Source: Ceriagrion tenellum
Lineage: Eukaryota; Arthropoda; Insecta; Odonata; Coenagrionidae
Assembly: GCA_963169105.1 (NCBI GenBank)
Contig: OY720636.1
Span: forward strand, 70,916,123-70,980,122
DNA: 64,000 nucleotides
Reading direction: 5' to 3'
Shown here: in pieces, positions 8,629 to 19,299 of the stretch
Layout: every line of letters begins with the position of its first letter
Position numbering within the stretch: position 1 is the first letter of the stretch
Translations under genes and position numbers: made by a program
Notes under the pieces: generated by a model
The model's database searches: none
Told to the model about the DNA's origin: nothing
Seen by the model: the letters and a program-made list of their open reading frames with translations, nothing else

Positions 8629-10268
8629 TACTTCAAAATAATTCTCCAAGCAGTCCACGGTTGAAGTTTACAAAGTCTTCTCTTTAGGCAGTCTCTAGTG
8701 ATTTGTTTATAAAGCCAATGGACTCACATTTGAAATGTTATCCATATTATGTATACCAATTATGGGAAATTCCTCTTCACGGATTAAAACGAAAACATGA
8801 TTTGATAGATTACCACTAGAAACACTAATATATAGGAAAATCTTAAGCATTATTTCATTTTAAAAATTTATAATGTACAAGGAATCATTTTACCTTCATT
8901 GAACGCATGAAAAAGGCTTTTAAGTTTTCATTAGAAACATCTTCTAAGGTAATATGAGGATAAACTGATCCATTTGAGGAGAACAGTTTTGGGAGTGCAT
9001 CAGCTCACTCCTAGTCAGAACTTTTTTGATGCATTTTGGCTGCATATTACAAGCTGGATCCACAGTCAGTTGCACTCTGATCAGAAAGTTCCTTGTGTTG
9101 ATAGAATCAACTGTTACATGCCATCCAACTCATGGAAGCAAGTTTTCTTAGGAATAAAAATAGCCATTCAGATCACACTTAAAAGACTGTGCTGTAAATA
9201 TTACTTGGCCAAAATGCACAAAAAAAGCACTTTTGACCTTAAGAAGCAAGCTGCAACATTTAAAAAACTGGTGTCCTCAAAACAGATCAACATGGATATT
9301 AGTCCAAAAATCCTCAATCTTCTACCCCCCTCAGGGCAGCCGAAAGCCTTCACTTCAACATAATCAGCCAAGGTAACACACTCATTATATCCTGATAGCT
9401 TAGCTCATCTTATTTTCCAATGTCATATACCTGAATCATACTTTAGAATCTGCACTAAGCATAATGGACAATTGTGCAAAATCTGTATACATGTTTATGC
9501 TTTTTGAGATGTACATATGTAAAAGTGGTACTTGATCCTAGGCTGTGAAAAAAGTTTGTACTGAATAGTCACTTCCAACAGAAGTCACTGATGTTAAGTA
9601 AGATCTGAGGCTTTCCCATTACATAATGCTAAGTAGTTCTGATTGGGAAGTCTACTGGGTATGATATTTCATCGCTGCATATGTTTCAATTGATGAATCA
9701 ATCATCTTTGGGCAGAACGTTGAGATAACATGGGTTCTGGAGCCAATTAAGCCACAACATTCTGACCAGAAGACAATGGATGACTCAGCCATCAAAACAT
9801 CGGCAACCATGGAATCTGCTACCCAGTGGACTTCCTGAATTAAACTACTTACCATAAATGTTGTTAGCACGTTTATTAAGAGCACAGGCATACTACAGTC
9901 AGTTACAGTAGAAGTGAAAATTGTTATAAAATGTAAAATTAGTAAAAGGTAATTTTTAAAAAATAGTAAATGTAAAATGTAAACCTCTCAACCAACTAAT
10001 AAGCAAACTCGAAACCAGAAATACCATCCAAGTATAGCTACACTTGCCCAATCTCAAACAGAAACATTCTGTAACACAAGGATGATGACATTAACCCACA
10101 ACAGCAGAGAATAAGTATCACAAAAATGAATACATCTCAAATTGGCATACATGTGAAATCATTAAATGACACCTCTTCCACAATATGACGCAAAAGTATT
10201 AACTTATTACCAACACAGTGGTTAAGACTACATCTCTCAAACATAAGGTATGGTTACATTTCTCACAA

Positions 10269-10458
10269 ACTAGGGAGTAAACAAGTTATTGGGTCACAGC
10301 AAGCTTAATTAACTATACATCACCAAAAAATCAGCCACTATGGATGAATGAAAATTATCAACTAGGGAATAAACAAGTTATTAGGTCACAATAAGCTCAA
10401 TTAACTGGAAATCACCAAAAAAAGCAGTTAAAACAAATGAATGAAAATTATCAAGTTC
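10269..10458. repeat. Tandem duplication, 92-nt unit, two copies
   Basis: Copy 1 starts at 10269 and copy 2 at 10361, both with ACTAGGGA.TAAACAAGTTATT.GGTCACA..AAGC. They continue to ATGAATGAAAATTATCAA. About 80 to 85 percent identical by eye, so not very recent. Confidence 0.75.
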
Positions 10459-10600
10459 TTTTGAAGTTAAGAGGTAGGGGTCATTAAAAATGAGTGGTAA
10501 GCAACAAATATTTAAGTGGCTTGTTTCCTTCATTGAGAGAAAAAAGATAGGGAAAACATCACGCACCCTACATTTTCATTAATAAAAGATATGTACTAAC

Positions 10601-10724
10601 CTAAAAGAAGGAACTGGATAGCCTTGAGCATGACTCAATAAAGATACAGTACTTCCGACTTTCTTCTTCACTACAGTAATCTTAGCCATTGGAGGCACAT
10701 TAGGAGCAGTGCTACTAACAGGCT
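10601..10724 (-). CDS. Dscam1: Dscam1 alternative exon 6.13, Ig cysteine replaced by serine
   Basis: 124-nt variant: EPVSSTAPNVPPMAKITVV, then VSLLSHAQGYP, end VPSFR. The canonical LLC is LLS: the codon is AGT instead of TGT or TGC, so this Ig3 could not form its disulfide. Frame, acceptor AG and donor GTTAGT are intact, and the rest of the consensus (AQGYP, FR end) is kept. It is either a functional Cys-less variant or an exon at the start of decay. Confidence 0.88.
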
Positions 10725-13440
10725 CTGATCAATAAAACAAGGAATAATTAGCTGTTAAATAGATCATTCTTCTGATTTTGACCTTAAGATTAACTGTATT
10801 AATCAAAGAATAAAGACAACTGGACAAGAAGAGAGACTAAAAGAATGTAAAGTAAATACCCAGAGTTCTTATTGTCCTCAAAGTTCTTATTCAGCTAAAA
10901 ATAACATTTTTGGCAAAGATGATCAAATATTTATGATAAGAGAAAATAAAGCAAGCATAAAAATTAATACCTTCCTCTAGTCAAACCATTCACATGGTCC
11001 AAAGATTAACAAGATTCCTACCACCTCATTTCGTGTATGCTACATTAAAATCCCATCTGAGCCATAGCCTAAATGCAAGCATCCAATATCCCCGTCATTC
11101 AGCAGGGAATGAGAACATTTTTCCAATTCAAAAATTTGACTGATGTGAACCCAAGAGCTCTAGAAGTACTCCAAATTGTACTTTTACTGTCAAGCCACTT
11201 AGCTGGCATAAGTTTTAACAAACTGACATCCTCAAACTCAAATGAAGACAGTTGCACAAAATAGAGTAATGAAGCAGTCAATGTAATATCTTTAGTAAAG
11301 AAAATTAGATAGCTCTATGCAGAAGTAATTGCATACAAGTGAAGATTAGGAGGCAAAGTCCACTGAGAGAGTTCCGTACAAAAAACATTAACTTGAATAG
11401 TGTGAAGCTGGCTTTTATGTGAGTCTCTAATATCCAGCTAGATTTAAAGCATTCCACGGATATGTATTTGCTCCAGAGAAGCACAGTGTGCGAATAATGT
11501 AAATTTAAAAATACAGCTGAAGGCAAAATTAGCTATAAAACAAAACTTTTGCATCAGATGAACTTTCCAAACCTTGTATGGAATGAAATGGTGCTCATTA
11601 TAACACATGATGAGAAAAATACTGATTGCAAGTCATGCAATAAATGTCCTTCTGTTTTTACTTATGTCATGAGAATAATGAAAACAACCCTAGTAAAATA
11701 TGCTGAGAGCTGTCTGCATGAACAGACCAACCCATCATGTAACCAGTATAGAGAGTAAATCTGTTCTGTGATTATGTTGAAACATGTGTGCAAGCAATCC
11801 ACTACATTCAAACTGTTGCCAGAGAAAAATTAAGGAATTCATCAGGAGAACCACTCAAAAAAATAAGCTCAAGGTGGTATTGCACATACCAAATTTCTCA
11901 ATGTCTAAATTACAATGACATTGGAGGAATCTTAATTCTTTTTGAACCATTTTCTATCAGAAGACTGACTGATCAGATATTGCATGAAAACTTCCAATTG
12001 CTGATATGCATTTGTAATGGCCAGCATTCCTATACTTATAAATATTAATTTGATAGTTTTCATTACTTTCACAGTGATCCCTAATGCACTCGTTTATACC
12101 AAAGAAATGCAAGCTTTCTAAATTATAAAAATAAAACATTAACAATTTCATTAAAATGGCTTCAGTCTTCAAACACCCTGTCTGGAATTGATTGGCAGTG
12201 AAAGGGTTAATATGTATATACAAAATGACATATGTCATGTACATATGTGAAATGTACATGTGTTGCACAGTTGTGTGTTTGAATGTAAAATTATTCTCGT
12301 GTTTCAAGACATTTTAAAATGTGTTCATGATAAAAAGAAAGATAATTCTGTGCTTTGTGCTCTTTTATGTTGTTTAATTTCAAGTATTCCGCAAGTCCAA
12401 AAATAACATAACAGCATACATTTTCTAACAATCCTTATGGAATACCTGCATGGATGCTCACCAACATAGTAATGAATGAAGCAATGTGCACTGAAGATAA
12501 ATTTCCGTAGCCTGCTGGTTGGTAGCATTCTATAGGCTGTCAATAGTCACAGCCAAAGGTAGTGTGTATATAACATAATTCAAATAGGTTTTTTTTTTAA
12601 TATAACCTTTCTACCACAGAATATTTTAAAAGTTTACATTAGCCATGTTTGACACCTTTACTGAAAATCCACACAATGAAAAACCACTGAGGAAGCGATT
12701 ACTAAAGTTCTTCCATTATTTAGTCTCAATCAAGTGGAGTCAGGCTTGCTCACCTAATACAAATGCATTCCACTCAGTAAATTTGCATAAATGAAGTCAG
12801 ATTTTCAATTTGAAACAATAAATTAGATAAAAAAATGAAAAAATTTAATTACCTCCACAGTGTCCAACATAAAACTTAAATGGATTGCCTCAGTGTCTAA
12901 ATATTTTCTGTCTTCAATTGCTATATCTTTTGACTGTCACACATTAAATACTCTGAATACTCACATTGAAGACTAGACCTAAGGGAGATTCCCAGTTTTC
13001 TATATCACTTCACCATAAGGTCCTCAGAGAGCACTCTCACATGAAATAATATTGAGCCATTGGACAAAGGTACTTGAATAGTCTGCATGTAGTCAAGAAA
13101 TCTACGAAATTCTATCTTAAACTAAAAATCTGATTCAGGCTAATAACAATAGACACTACTGTTCAGATTATATTCCTAAGATCCTCATAGAGACTGGCAA
13201 GCATATCAATCATTTGAACAACCAGGTGGTCAGAAGAATAATATACATTTATATCTTCCATTTGAGACTTCAACTTCCCAAAAATAAGCAAAATCAACAT
13301 TAAATTCAATGAGAAGGAAATATGATGGTCACACAAGATCAGTCAGATGTTCTATTGGCAAGGAATGGATTAATACCTAACCCCCAAACCTGAAGAATAA
13401 ATTATGCAGGGTCGCCTACACTTCCACCACATGTTCTCAC
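10725..13440 (-). other. Intron between exons 6.12 and 6.13
   Basis: 2.7 kb of AT-rich sequence. No exon signature found on reading both strands. Short ORFs up to 116 codons have no recognisable domain. Near 12219-12260 there is an alternating ACATATG palindromic stretch. Confidence 0.55.
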
Positions 13441-13564
13441 CTGTACAGCGGAACGGGAAAAGCTTGTGCATCACACAGGAGAGAATAGCTGGCTCCTGTC
13501 AGAGCCTCAAAAGTATTAGACTTGGCTGACTTGGGAAATTTAGGAGACACGCGCCCAACTGGTT
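13441..13564 (-). CDS. Dscam1: Dscam1 alternative exon 6.12 (Ig3 first half, A type)
   Basis: 124-nt variant: EPVGRVSPKFPKSAKSNTF, cysteine in SYSLLCDAQAFP, end VPLYR. A-type partner of 6.11. Intact frame and splice sites. The short gap to 6.11 would block splicing of the two to each other. Confidence 0.94.
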
Positions 13565-13627
13565 CTAGGGGAGGGATAAGAAGGAGACCTTAGTTTGCTT
13601 CATTTACTCATATCTAACAAAAATCAC

Positions 13628-13751
13628 CTGAACATTGGAGGAGGGTATCCCTGAGCTTGGCAAAAGAGAACAAAATCTTGCATCCTAGCCGTGCGGTAGG
13701 ATTCTGAGGTACGCAGAGCAGGAAACTTGGGTGGAGACCCTCCAGTGGGCT
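13628..13751 (-). CDS. Dscam1: Dscam1 alternative exon 6.11 (Ig3 first half, B type)
   Basis: 124-nt variant: EPTGGSPPKFPALRTSESY, then MQDFVLFCQAQGYP, end PPMFR. It forms an A/B pair with 6.12, only 63 nt away. It is the one B member of the five A/B pairs that still looks fully functional. Confidence 0.94.
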
Positions 13752-13790
13752 CTATGAAGTGAATAAGAAGAAATCTTCACTTAGCGAAAG
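13752..13790 (-). promoter_or_regulatory. Candidate selector sequence of exon 6.11
   Basis: The plus strand has GAAGTGAATAAGAAG followed by AATCTTCACTTAG directly 5' of the exon in transcript sense. GAAGTGAAT is an exact 9-nt match to the docking candidate sense strand, so the transcript would pair with it. The tract also folds on itself (GAAGTGAA with TTCACTT), which could compete. Confidence 0.35.
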
Positions 13791-14535
13791 GACACAAACC
13801 TCAGCTGCTGGCAACTAAACTGATTGTCTGGAGGGAAACACAATAATCACACTTTTCAGCCTGAAGTACAAAGGTTTACTATAATCAGAAGTTCCTTACA
13901 TAATAAAGCTGAGAGATTTCAAAGAGAATTGGTAAAAAAATGAGATGTACAGAGTTTTACTTGAATTAGGCAAGATACCACATGGAATTTAATTTAAAAG
14001 ATAAGGTCTCATATGATTTGTAATACCTGAAGACAAAAAGCTGGTTGTACCCTGCAGAAGGGACAGATGTTGCTACCATCAATAACCATAGAAAGACTAG
14101 AGTAGATAAATTATGAGGATGGAATGAACTTATCTAAAAAACCACTACAGATGGGTTGCTGTTCATACAAAAAATGAACAAGAGTAGCATACCCATTAAA
14201 CCATAAAATGCCCAACTCCTGGTATTGCAGTATATATTAACTTTGACAGCTGTAGATCAAGTATTGATCAAACCATCCACCATCCATGAGAAATGAACAA
14301 CTAAAACAAAGAACTGTTTCCTTTTGCTGGCTATTTAAGCAATCCACTTAATAGAGGAATTCAATTAGAACCAAATAAGAGGGCAAGTAGCAGGTAAAAT
14401 TACTGAAAAGCAATTCAGATTTCTATTTTTTGCCAAGTGGCTTAATTTAATGGGAGTCACCAGCAAGGAGACACAAAAATGTGCAAAACTGATAGCAAAA
14501 AAAATCATTTCCACACATTTCTATCCATAAATCAC

Positions 14536-14659
14536 CTGAAAATTGGAGGAGGGTATCCCTGTGCATCACAAAACAGAACACAATCCTGCATCCTAGCGGC
14601 ACGGAATGATTCAGAAGTAACACGGCCAGGAAACTTTGGGGGTGACCCACCAGTTGGCT
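14536..14659 (-). CDS. Dscam1: Dscam1 alternative exon 6.10 (Ig3 first half, B type)
   Basis: 124-nt variant: EPTGGSPPKFPGRVTSESF, then MQDCVLFCDAQGYP, end PPIFR. Shares the additional cysteine (CVLFC) with 6.9. Donor and acceptor canonical. About 2.3 kb of transposon-containing intron separates it from 6.9. Confidence 0.94.
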
Positions 14660-15425
14660 CTACCACAAGAATAAAGAAAAAAAACAGCACTTAAGGCTGT
14701 TAAGTAATATTTTCAAAATAGACCTAAGAGATTTCAATGTTTATGAATGATGGTAGGCATCGCGAAAAAAAGTTACATAGCGAGAGTCAATGATTGCTAT
14801 AGGGTTCATACCAATTCTTCTCATTTGGATCTTTGCATTTACCATACACATAGCCCATGAATTATTATTTTGCTGTTACTAATAGTTAGAGGGATGACTA
14901 CACAAGAGCTTACATCCAGCCATATCCAGTTTAACTTAATCTCTCCAAAAAAATGCCTGTATAACACAAGTGCTCATAACTAACAACTCACACTACACTC
15001 AGGCTCATGAATTTTAACCAAAATATCACCTTGGACCACCCCCAATGTTGAACTCAAAGATGTAAGAAGAATAAAATTACAAGAATTGCCTGGACACAGA
15101 CATGAGTCATTTTCTCTCTTAAGCAGAGAGGGTAACCAACATCATAGAAGGCATAGTAGGTTCAGACATGTCTTTTTCAAAATAGATAAAATCTGATGAT
15201 AGACAGCATAATGGAATGAGCAGTTCAGGGATCTTCATAATATTCTAACATGAATCACATAATTGATCATAAATTGGCATATGAGTTGCCTTCCTAGCAC
15301 ACTGGTGTGTACCTCGTCTTGGCACAAACACATACTAGCTATATACAACAAGGTTCATATAATCCTTTACCAGCTCAAAACTCAGAAAAACCTCTTACCA
15401 CGTCACACCCATAAGTAACTGATAT

Positions 15426-15687
15426 GGTGAAGGAGTGCCGGTTGAGGTGGTATGGCCATGTTGTTAGAGGAGACGGTGAATATCTCGGGAAAAGAGTAAT
15501 GAACCTGAAGGTGGAGGGAAGGAAGAGCAGAGGAAGGCCAAGGAAAACATGGATGGAGTGTGTGAAGAAGGATATGTTGGAGATTGGTGCCAATGAGGAC
15601 ATGGCTTTGATTAGAGCACGCTGGAAGCTGAAAGTCCAAAAAGCTGACCCCCAATTAATTGAGATTAAAGCTAAGAAGAACAAGACT
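15426..15687 (+). mobile_element. 5'-truncated LINE ORF2 tail inserted in an older LINE
   Basis: The plus-strand frame reads ECRLRWYGHVVRGDGEY, then GRKSRGRPRKTWMECVKK and a final KLKVQKADPQ. This is the well-known C-terminal tail of some non-LTR retrotransposon polyproteins (RLRWYGHVxR ... GRPRKRWxDxxKxD). A 16-nt direct repeat CATAAGTAA[C][T/C]GATAT flanks it (15410-15425 and 15688-15703, one mismatch), fitting a target-site duplication. Confidence 0.8.
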
Positions 15688-15703
15688 CATAAGTAACCGA
15701 TAT

Positions 15704-16290
15704 CTACACTTATTTTCCCTCACATTGATCATTGCTGCCTTGTTTACCAAGATCTCACTGACAAGCTTAAAGTATAGCTCCAACGCCTATTAAATGTGTT
15801 TGTAAGGTTTGCTTTTTAACTTAAAAAGAGATAAAAAAATACGAACGGATCTCCCCTTATTGTACTGGTCACACATGGTTGAAGGTCAAAACTACAATAA
15901 AATACTTGCTTAGTTTGTTTTTGTATTGTCTTTTCAAAAACATAGAATGGGCAATGAATTATCGGGAGTGATTGATATTTTTTATCATACACAATTGAAA
16001 TTAAGAAAACTTCGTGAAGAAGTTATTACTTAACACCTATATTTTACTGTTTTCGTGTAATGTATTAGTAATTTTATATAATTATGTTGCAACCTAAATG
16101 TTTTAAGAAATTTTAAATGTATTGGCATGAAATGTGTGCAGATGCTTTGCTGCATAGGTACAAGTGCCTATTGGATCTCCATTTATATTTATGAATTGTG
16201 TAAAAAAATGTAAAAATGTGTTGGATGATCTTATTTTTGTAACTGGGAGAATTCTCGAGTGTGTTTAATAAAAAAATTTAAAAAATAGAA
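15704..16290 (+). mobile_element. Decayed jockey-like LINE 3' end
   Basis: Right after the second direct repeat the plus frame reads TLIFPHIDHCCLVYQDLTDK, then a stop, then LQRLLNVFVRFAF. This is the region after the RT catalytic site in jockey-type elements (PHxDYCCLVxxDL..KLQRLLN..IRFIF). Two in-frame stops show decay. It continues into AT-rich 3' sequence with polyadenylation-like AATAAA near 16267. Confidence 0.65.
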
Positions 16291-16972
16291 AATAAACGAA
16301 CAACCCAGCCAGGTTTCAGATACAATTTTTTCTCATTAAGAAAAGAAAGTCAAATGTGACAACCAGAACGGCTCCTGACTATGAAATCACTCCTCAACAT
16401 ACAACAACTAAGTTAAAAAAATCTTTTTGTGCTAGGAGCAAGATAATGAAATAGCATTCCCATGGATATCAAAGAATCGGCTTCATTGTTTGTTTAAAAG
16501 AAAAGACTTTTTCACTATCTTTATGTCCAGGAAAGAGTACAATTTGATGAGTGAGTGTCATTAATTCACATAATTTTTTATTTATTATTTTCCTTCTGTT
16601 ACTAATGTATCCACCAATTCAAATTAATTCATAACCTAACATGTGAACTCTTAAATTGGTATGATCTTAGTGAACAATGAGGTCCAAGAATGATTGTTCT
16701 TCTTATTACACTCCAAATTTTGATGCTTTGTTCTGCAGTATTTCCCAACCATATTTTTTTAAACAGACAACAATGCCACTTATGGTATATACATGTGTAA
16801 TACATTAAATAGAATATTCAATGTATGCTAACACTAGAATGTGATTGTGATGATGTATCAGTCTACACTTCAGCGTCGGGAAAAAGTTTAAAAAGCAGTA
16901 GTTTTCAAACTATCCACTGTGGTGAGGCACGGGTTATGACATGAGATTAAGAGATACATCACTTGAAATCAC

Positions 16973-17096
16973 CTGAATAGAGGAGGAGGATACCCCTGTG
17001 CATCACAAAAGAGAACACAATCCTGCGTCTTAGCAGCACGGAAAGATTCAGATGTTTCACGTCCCGGAAACTTTGGGGGTGACCCACCGGTAGGCT
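16973..17096 (-). CDS. Dscam1: Dscam1 alternative exon 6.9 (Ig3 first half, B type)
   Basis: 124-nt variant: EPTGGSPPKFPGRETSESF, then TQDCVLFCDAQGYP, end PPLFR. The CVLFC motif contains a second cysteine four residues before the canonical one, shared only with 6.10. Splice sites intact. Confidence 0.94.
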
Positions 17097-17140
17097 CTAC
17101 CAGGGGAACAAAAGGAAACTCTCTCAGGGATATGCCCATG
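17097..17140 (-). promoter_or_regulatory. Candidate selector sequence of exon 6.9
   Basis: Just upstream of the exon in the transcript, the plus strand reads AGGGGAACAAAAGGAAAC then TCTCTCAGGGA. This matches the sense of the 32.26-kb element at AAGGxAA and TCTxAGGGA, so the RNA here would base-pair with it. An almost identical tract (17457-17495) precedes 6.8. It overlaps the polypyrimidine tract, which inflates similarity by composition. Confidence 0.4.
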
Positions 17141-17329
17141 ATAGCTTATGACAAAATCAAAAAGGGAAGACAACTCTAGTGGCAAGTTGACTCATTTACA
17201 ATGTGATAGTTCCATTGGCTATCAGGATATTCAGATTGTACTGAAATATTTTACAAGTCCGTGACGAAATAAGAAGAACCCAAGTGGTAGGCTACAGTTA
17301 TTAACACTCATTGATCCTCAAGAAATCAC

Positions 17330-17453
17330 CTGAACATTGGAGGAGGGTATCCCTGCGCTCGACAAAAGAGTACAAACTCTTGCATGTTACTAGTGCGGAA
17401 GGATTCCGATGTTTCTTGGCCAGGAAACTTAGGAGGTGACCCTCCAGTGGGCT
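17330..17453 (-). CDS. Dscam1: Dscam1 alternative exon 6.8 (Ig3 first half, B type)
   Basis: 124-nt variant: EPTGGSPPKFPGQETSESF, cysteine in EFVLFCRAQGYP, end PPMFR. Nearly identical to 6.7 outside a few residues. The 45 nt just upstream in the transcript (17457-17502) are nearly identical to those of 6.9, so the duplication included flanking intron. Confidence 0.94.
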
Positions 17454-17697
17454 CTACCAGGGGATAAAAAGGAAACTATCTCAGGGACATGCCCATGATA
17501 CCATAAAAAGAAATCAAATTCTACAGGGTAGAATAATTTTGTAGACAATTTTACTCCAATACTATGCGCATAGTTTTCTGCACTTGCTGGGACAAGCTTC
17601 ATAAAGCAAGGAAATATTTAATACATCCATTAAACAAAGTGAAAAAACGAAATGATAGGGTCAAGTTATTAACAATCATCAATACTCAAGAAGTCAC

Positions 17698-17821
17698 CTG
17701 AACATTGGAGGAGGGTATCCTTGCGCTCGACAAAATAGGACAAACTCTTGCATCCGACTAGTACGGAATGATTCTGATGTTTGCTGGCCAGGAAACTTAG
17801 GGGGTGACCCTCCAGTAGGCT
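17698..17821 (-). CDS. Dscam1: Dscam1 alternative exon 6.7 (Ig3 first half, B type)
   Basis: 124-nt variant: EPTGGSPPKFPGQQTSESF, then RTSRMQEFVLFCRAQGYP, end PPMFR. It is the first of three tandem B-type exons (6.7, 6.8, 6.9) spaced about 360 nt apart. Intact frame and splice sites. Confidence 0.94.
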
Positions 17822-19175
17822 CTAAGAAGTGGAAAAGAAAAAACTCACACTCAGGTGTAGGAAGGGGAGTAGAGAGTGAGAGACCTACTAATTTGAATAT
17901 AATTATGATCACTAACCAACAAAAATGATTGGCAAGTGCCTCTTATCAGTTCAAATAAATTGAGTAAGGGCTAGATTCAATCCTTGTTACTGTGCAGTAC
18001 ATATGTTAACAAGTTCTACTACAATGGCAATTAAACAATGTCTGAAGGCTAAAGCAATCCTTGGGCATTATTATGACAACTACAAACAAATATTACTTCA
18101 AAGAAAATAGGATTCAACTGAAAATAAATGTCTAGCGAGAAGAAGTCATGAATCTCAATTGACGTTTAATTTCATGGAAACTCTTCACTGCATGTATTCT
18201 AAAACTTCAGATGTTAGGATGAGTCAAACAAAGGATTCCTTAAAAAAATGATTTTGATGGTTTTCTTGAACGTCTATTAGAGGGATAACTGAGAAAAGAA
18301 CATGGTTTTCGGACATTATTTCTAATTTTCAAAATACTTTTCTAATGCTGTGCAGATGTACTTCACTTCTTACCTCAGCCAACATAATGCTAACATTTGA
18401 GCACCAATTAAAAACCATCTATAAATAATGCCACATTTCAATCATCCATGTCAATATAATTTATTGAAAACTACTTAGTAAATTGGGTAGTAAATCAACC
18501 ACTTTCCAAAGCATACTGATATTCAGGGTCTCTCTGGTTGTTCTTAAGTCAATTATGAACCCATAATTGGGATACTGCTAATCACCCACTCAAAAACTGA
18601 CTGGAAAAGTTGAAGTTTCATTCGTCAATTGCATCCTACAGACATTCATTAACACACTCAATGCTAAGAAAAATTTGCTTAACTTCCTGCCTCACAAAAT
18701 TTTTTTTTTTTCAATTTTTAATATTTCATTGGACGTTCCATATTATATATTTAACAATATTTTGAATAATCGAACTTCCAGAGCCACTGTGAGTTGCTGA
18801 GAAGAAAGAGGAGTCTAGCCGCCAAAGCAGGGATAGACGTCAGGCCGAGAAAGATAGTGGGACCAATGCCTTGAATTCAAGGCATCCACATTGCGTGTGT
18901 TAACATGAAAGGTGTAAATTAGGCAAAATTGAAGAGAAAAATAAAATACAAATATATACAAATAAGGAGAAAATAAATAGTAAGTTAAATGTATAGTGCC
19001 CAGATGGAATTAGGAGGAACGGAAATTATTTTGATAAAAAAGGTACCTAATTATATCATAAGAGGCCTCCTTCAACCCATTTGGCAATGAACAGTTTCCC
19101 CGAGAAATAACATAGACATTTATTCATCTCCTGAATTATGCTTGACTATGAGAAAAAGAGGCAACTGGGCCTTAC
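17822..19175 (-). other. Intron between exons 6.6 and 6.7
   Basis: 1.35 kb, AT-rich. Around 18780-18905 there is a GC-richer patch with a palindrome (GCCTTGAATTCAAGGC at 18868) that I cannot assign. No exon found. Confidence 0.5.
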
Positions 19176-19299
19176 CTAAAAGCAGGAACAGGGAAGCCTT
19201 GTGCTTGGCAAAGGAGACTGAATTCTTGACCAAATGCCCTCGTGAAAGAACTACTTTTGATGTCAGAAGGGAATGTAGGTGCCTTAGCCCCAACTGGTT
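19176..19299 (-). CDS. Dscam1: Dscam1 alternative exon 6.6 (Ig3 first half)
   Basis: 124-nt variant: EPVGAKAPTFPSDIKSSSF, cysteine in FSLLCQAQGFP, end VPAFR. Third member of the EPVGAKAPTF subfamily. Acceptor and donor canonical. Confidence 0.94.

Larger units (their letters stand above)
7584..10600 (-). other. Intron between exons 6.13 and 6.14
   Basis: 3 kb without a Dscam exon. It holds a short SET/MYND-like fragment near 8480-8625 (separate entry) and part of a tandem duplication at 10269-10458. A plus-strand 129-residue ORF at 8974-9363 has no domain I recognise. Confidence 0.5.
14660..16972 (-). other. Intron between exons 6.9 and 6.10
   Basis: 2.3 kb, expanded by the nested LINE fragments at 15410-16290. 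No exon 6 signature seen in the rest. Confidence 0.6.

Noticed and set aside
8974..9363. 129-codon plus-strand ORF
   Set aside because: No domain recognised, composition like surrounding intron; could be an unknown transposon fragment but I cannot support it.
15375..15683. Minus-strand ORFs of 83 and 102 codons
   Set aside because: They are antisense shadows of the LINE fragment on the plus strand.
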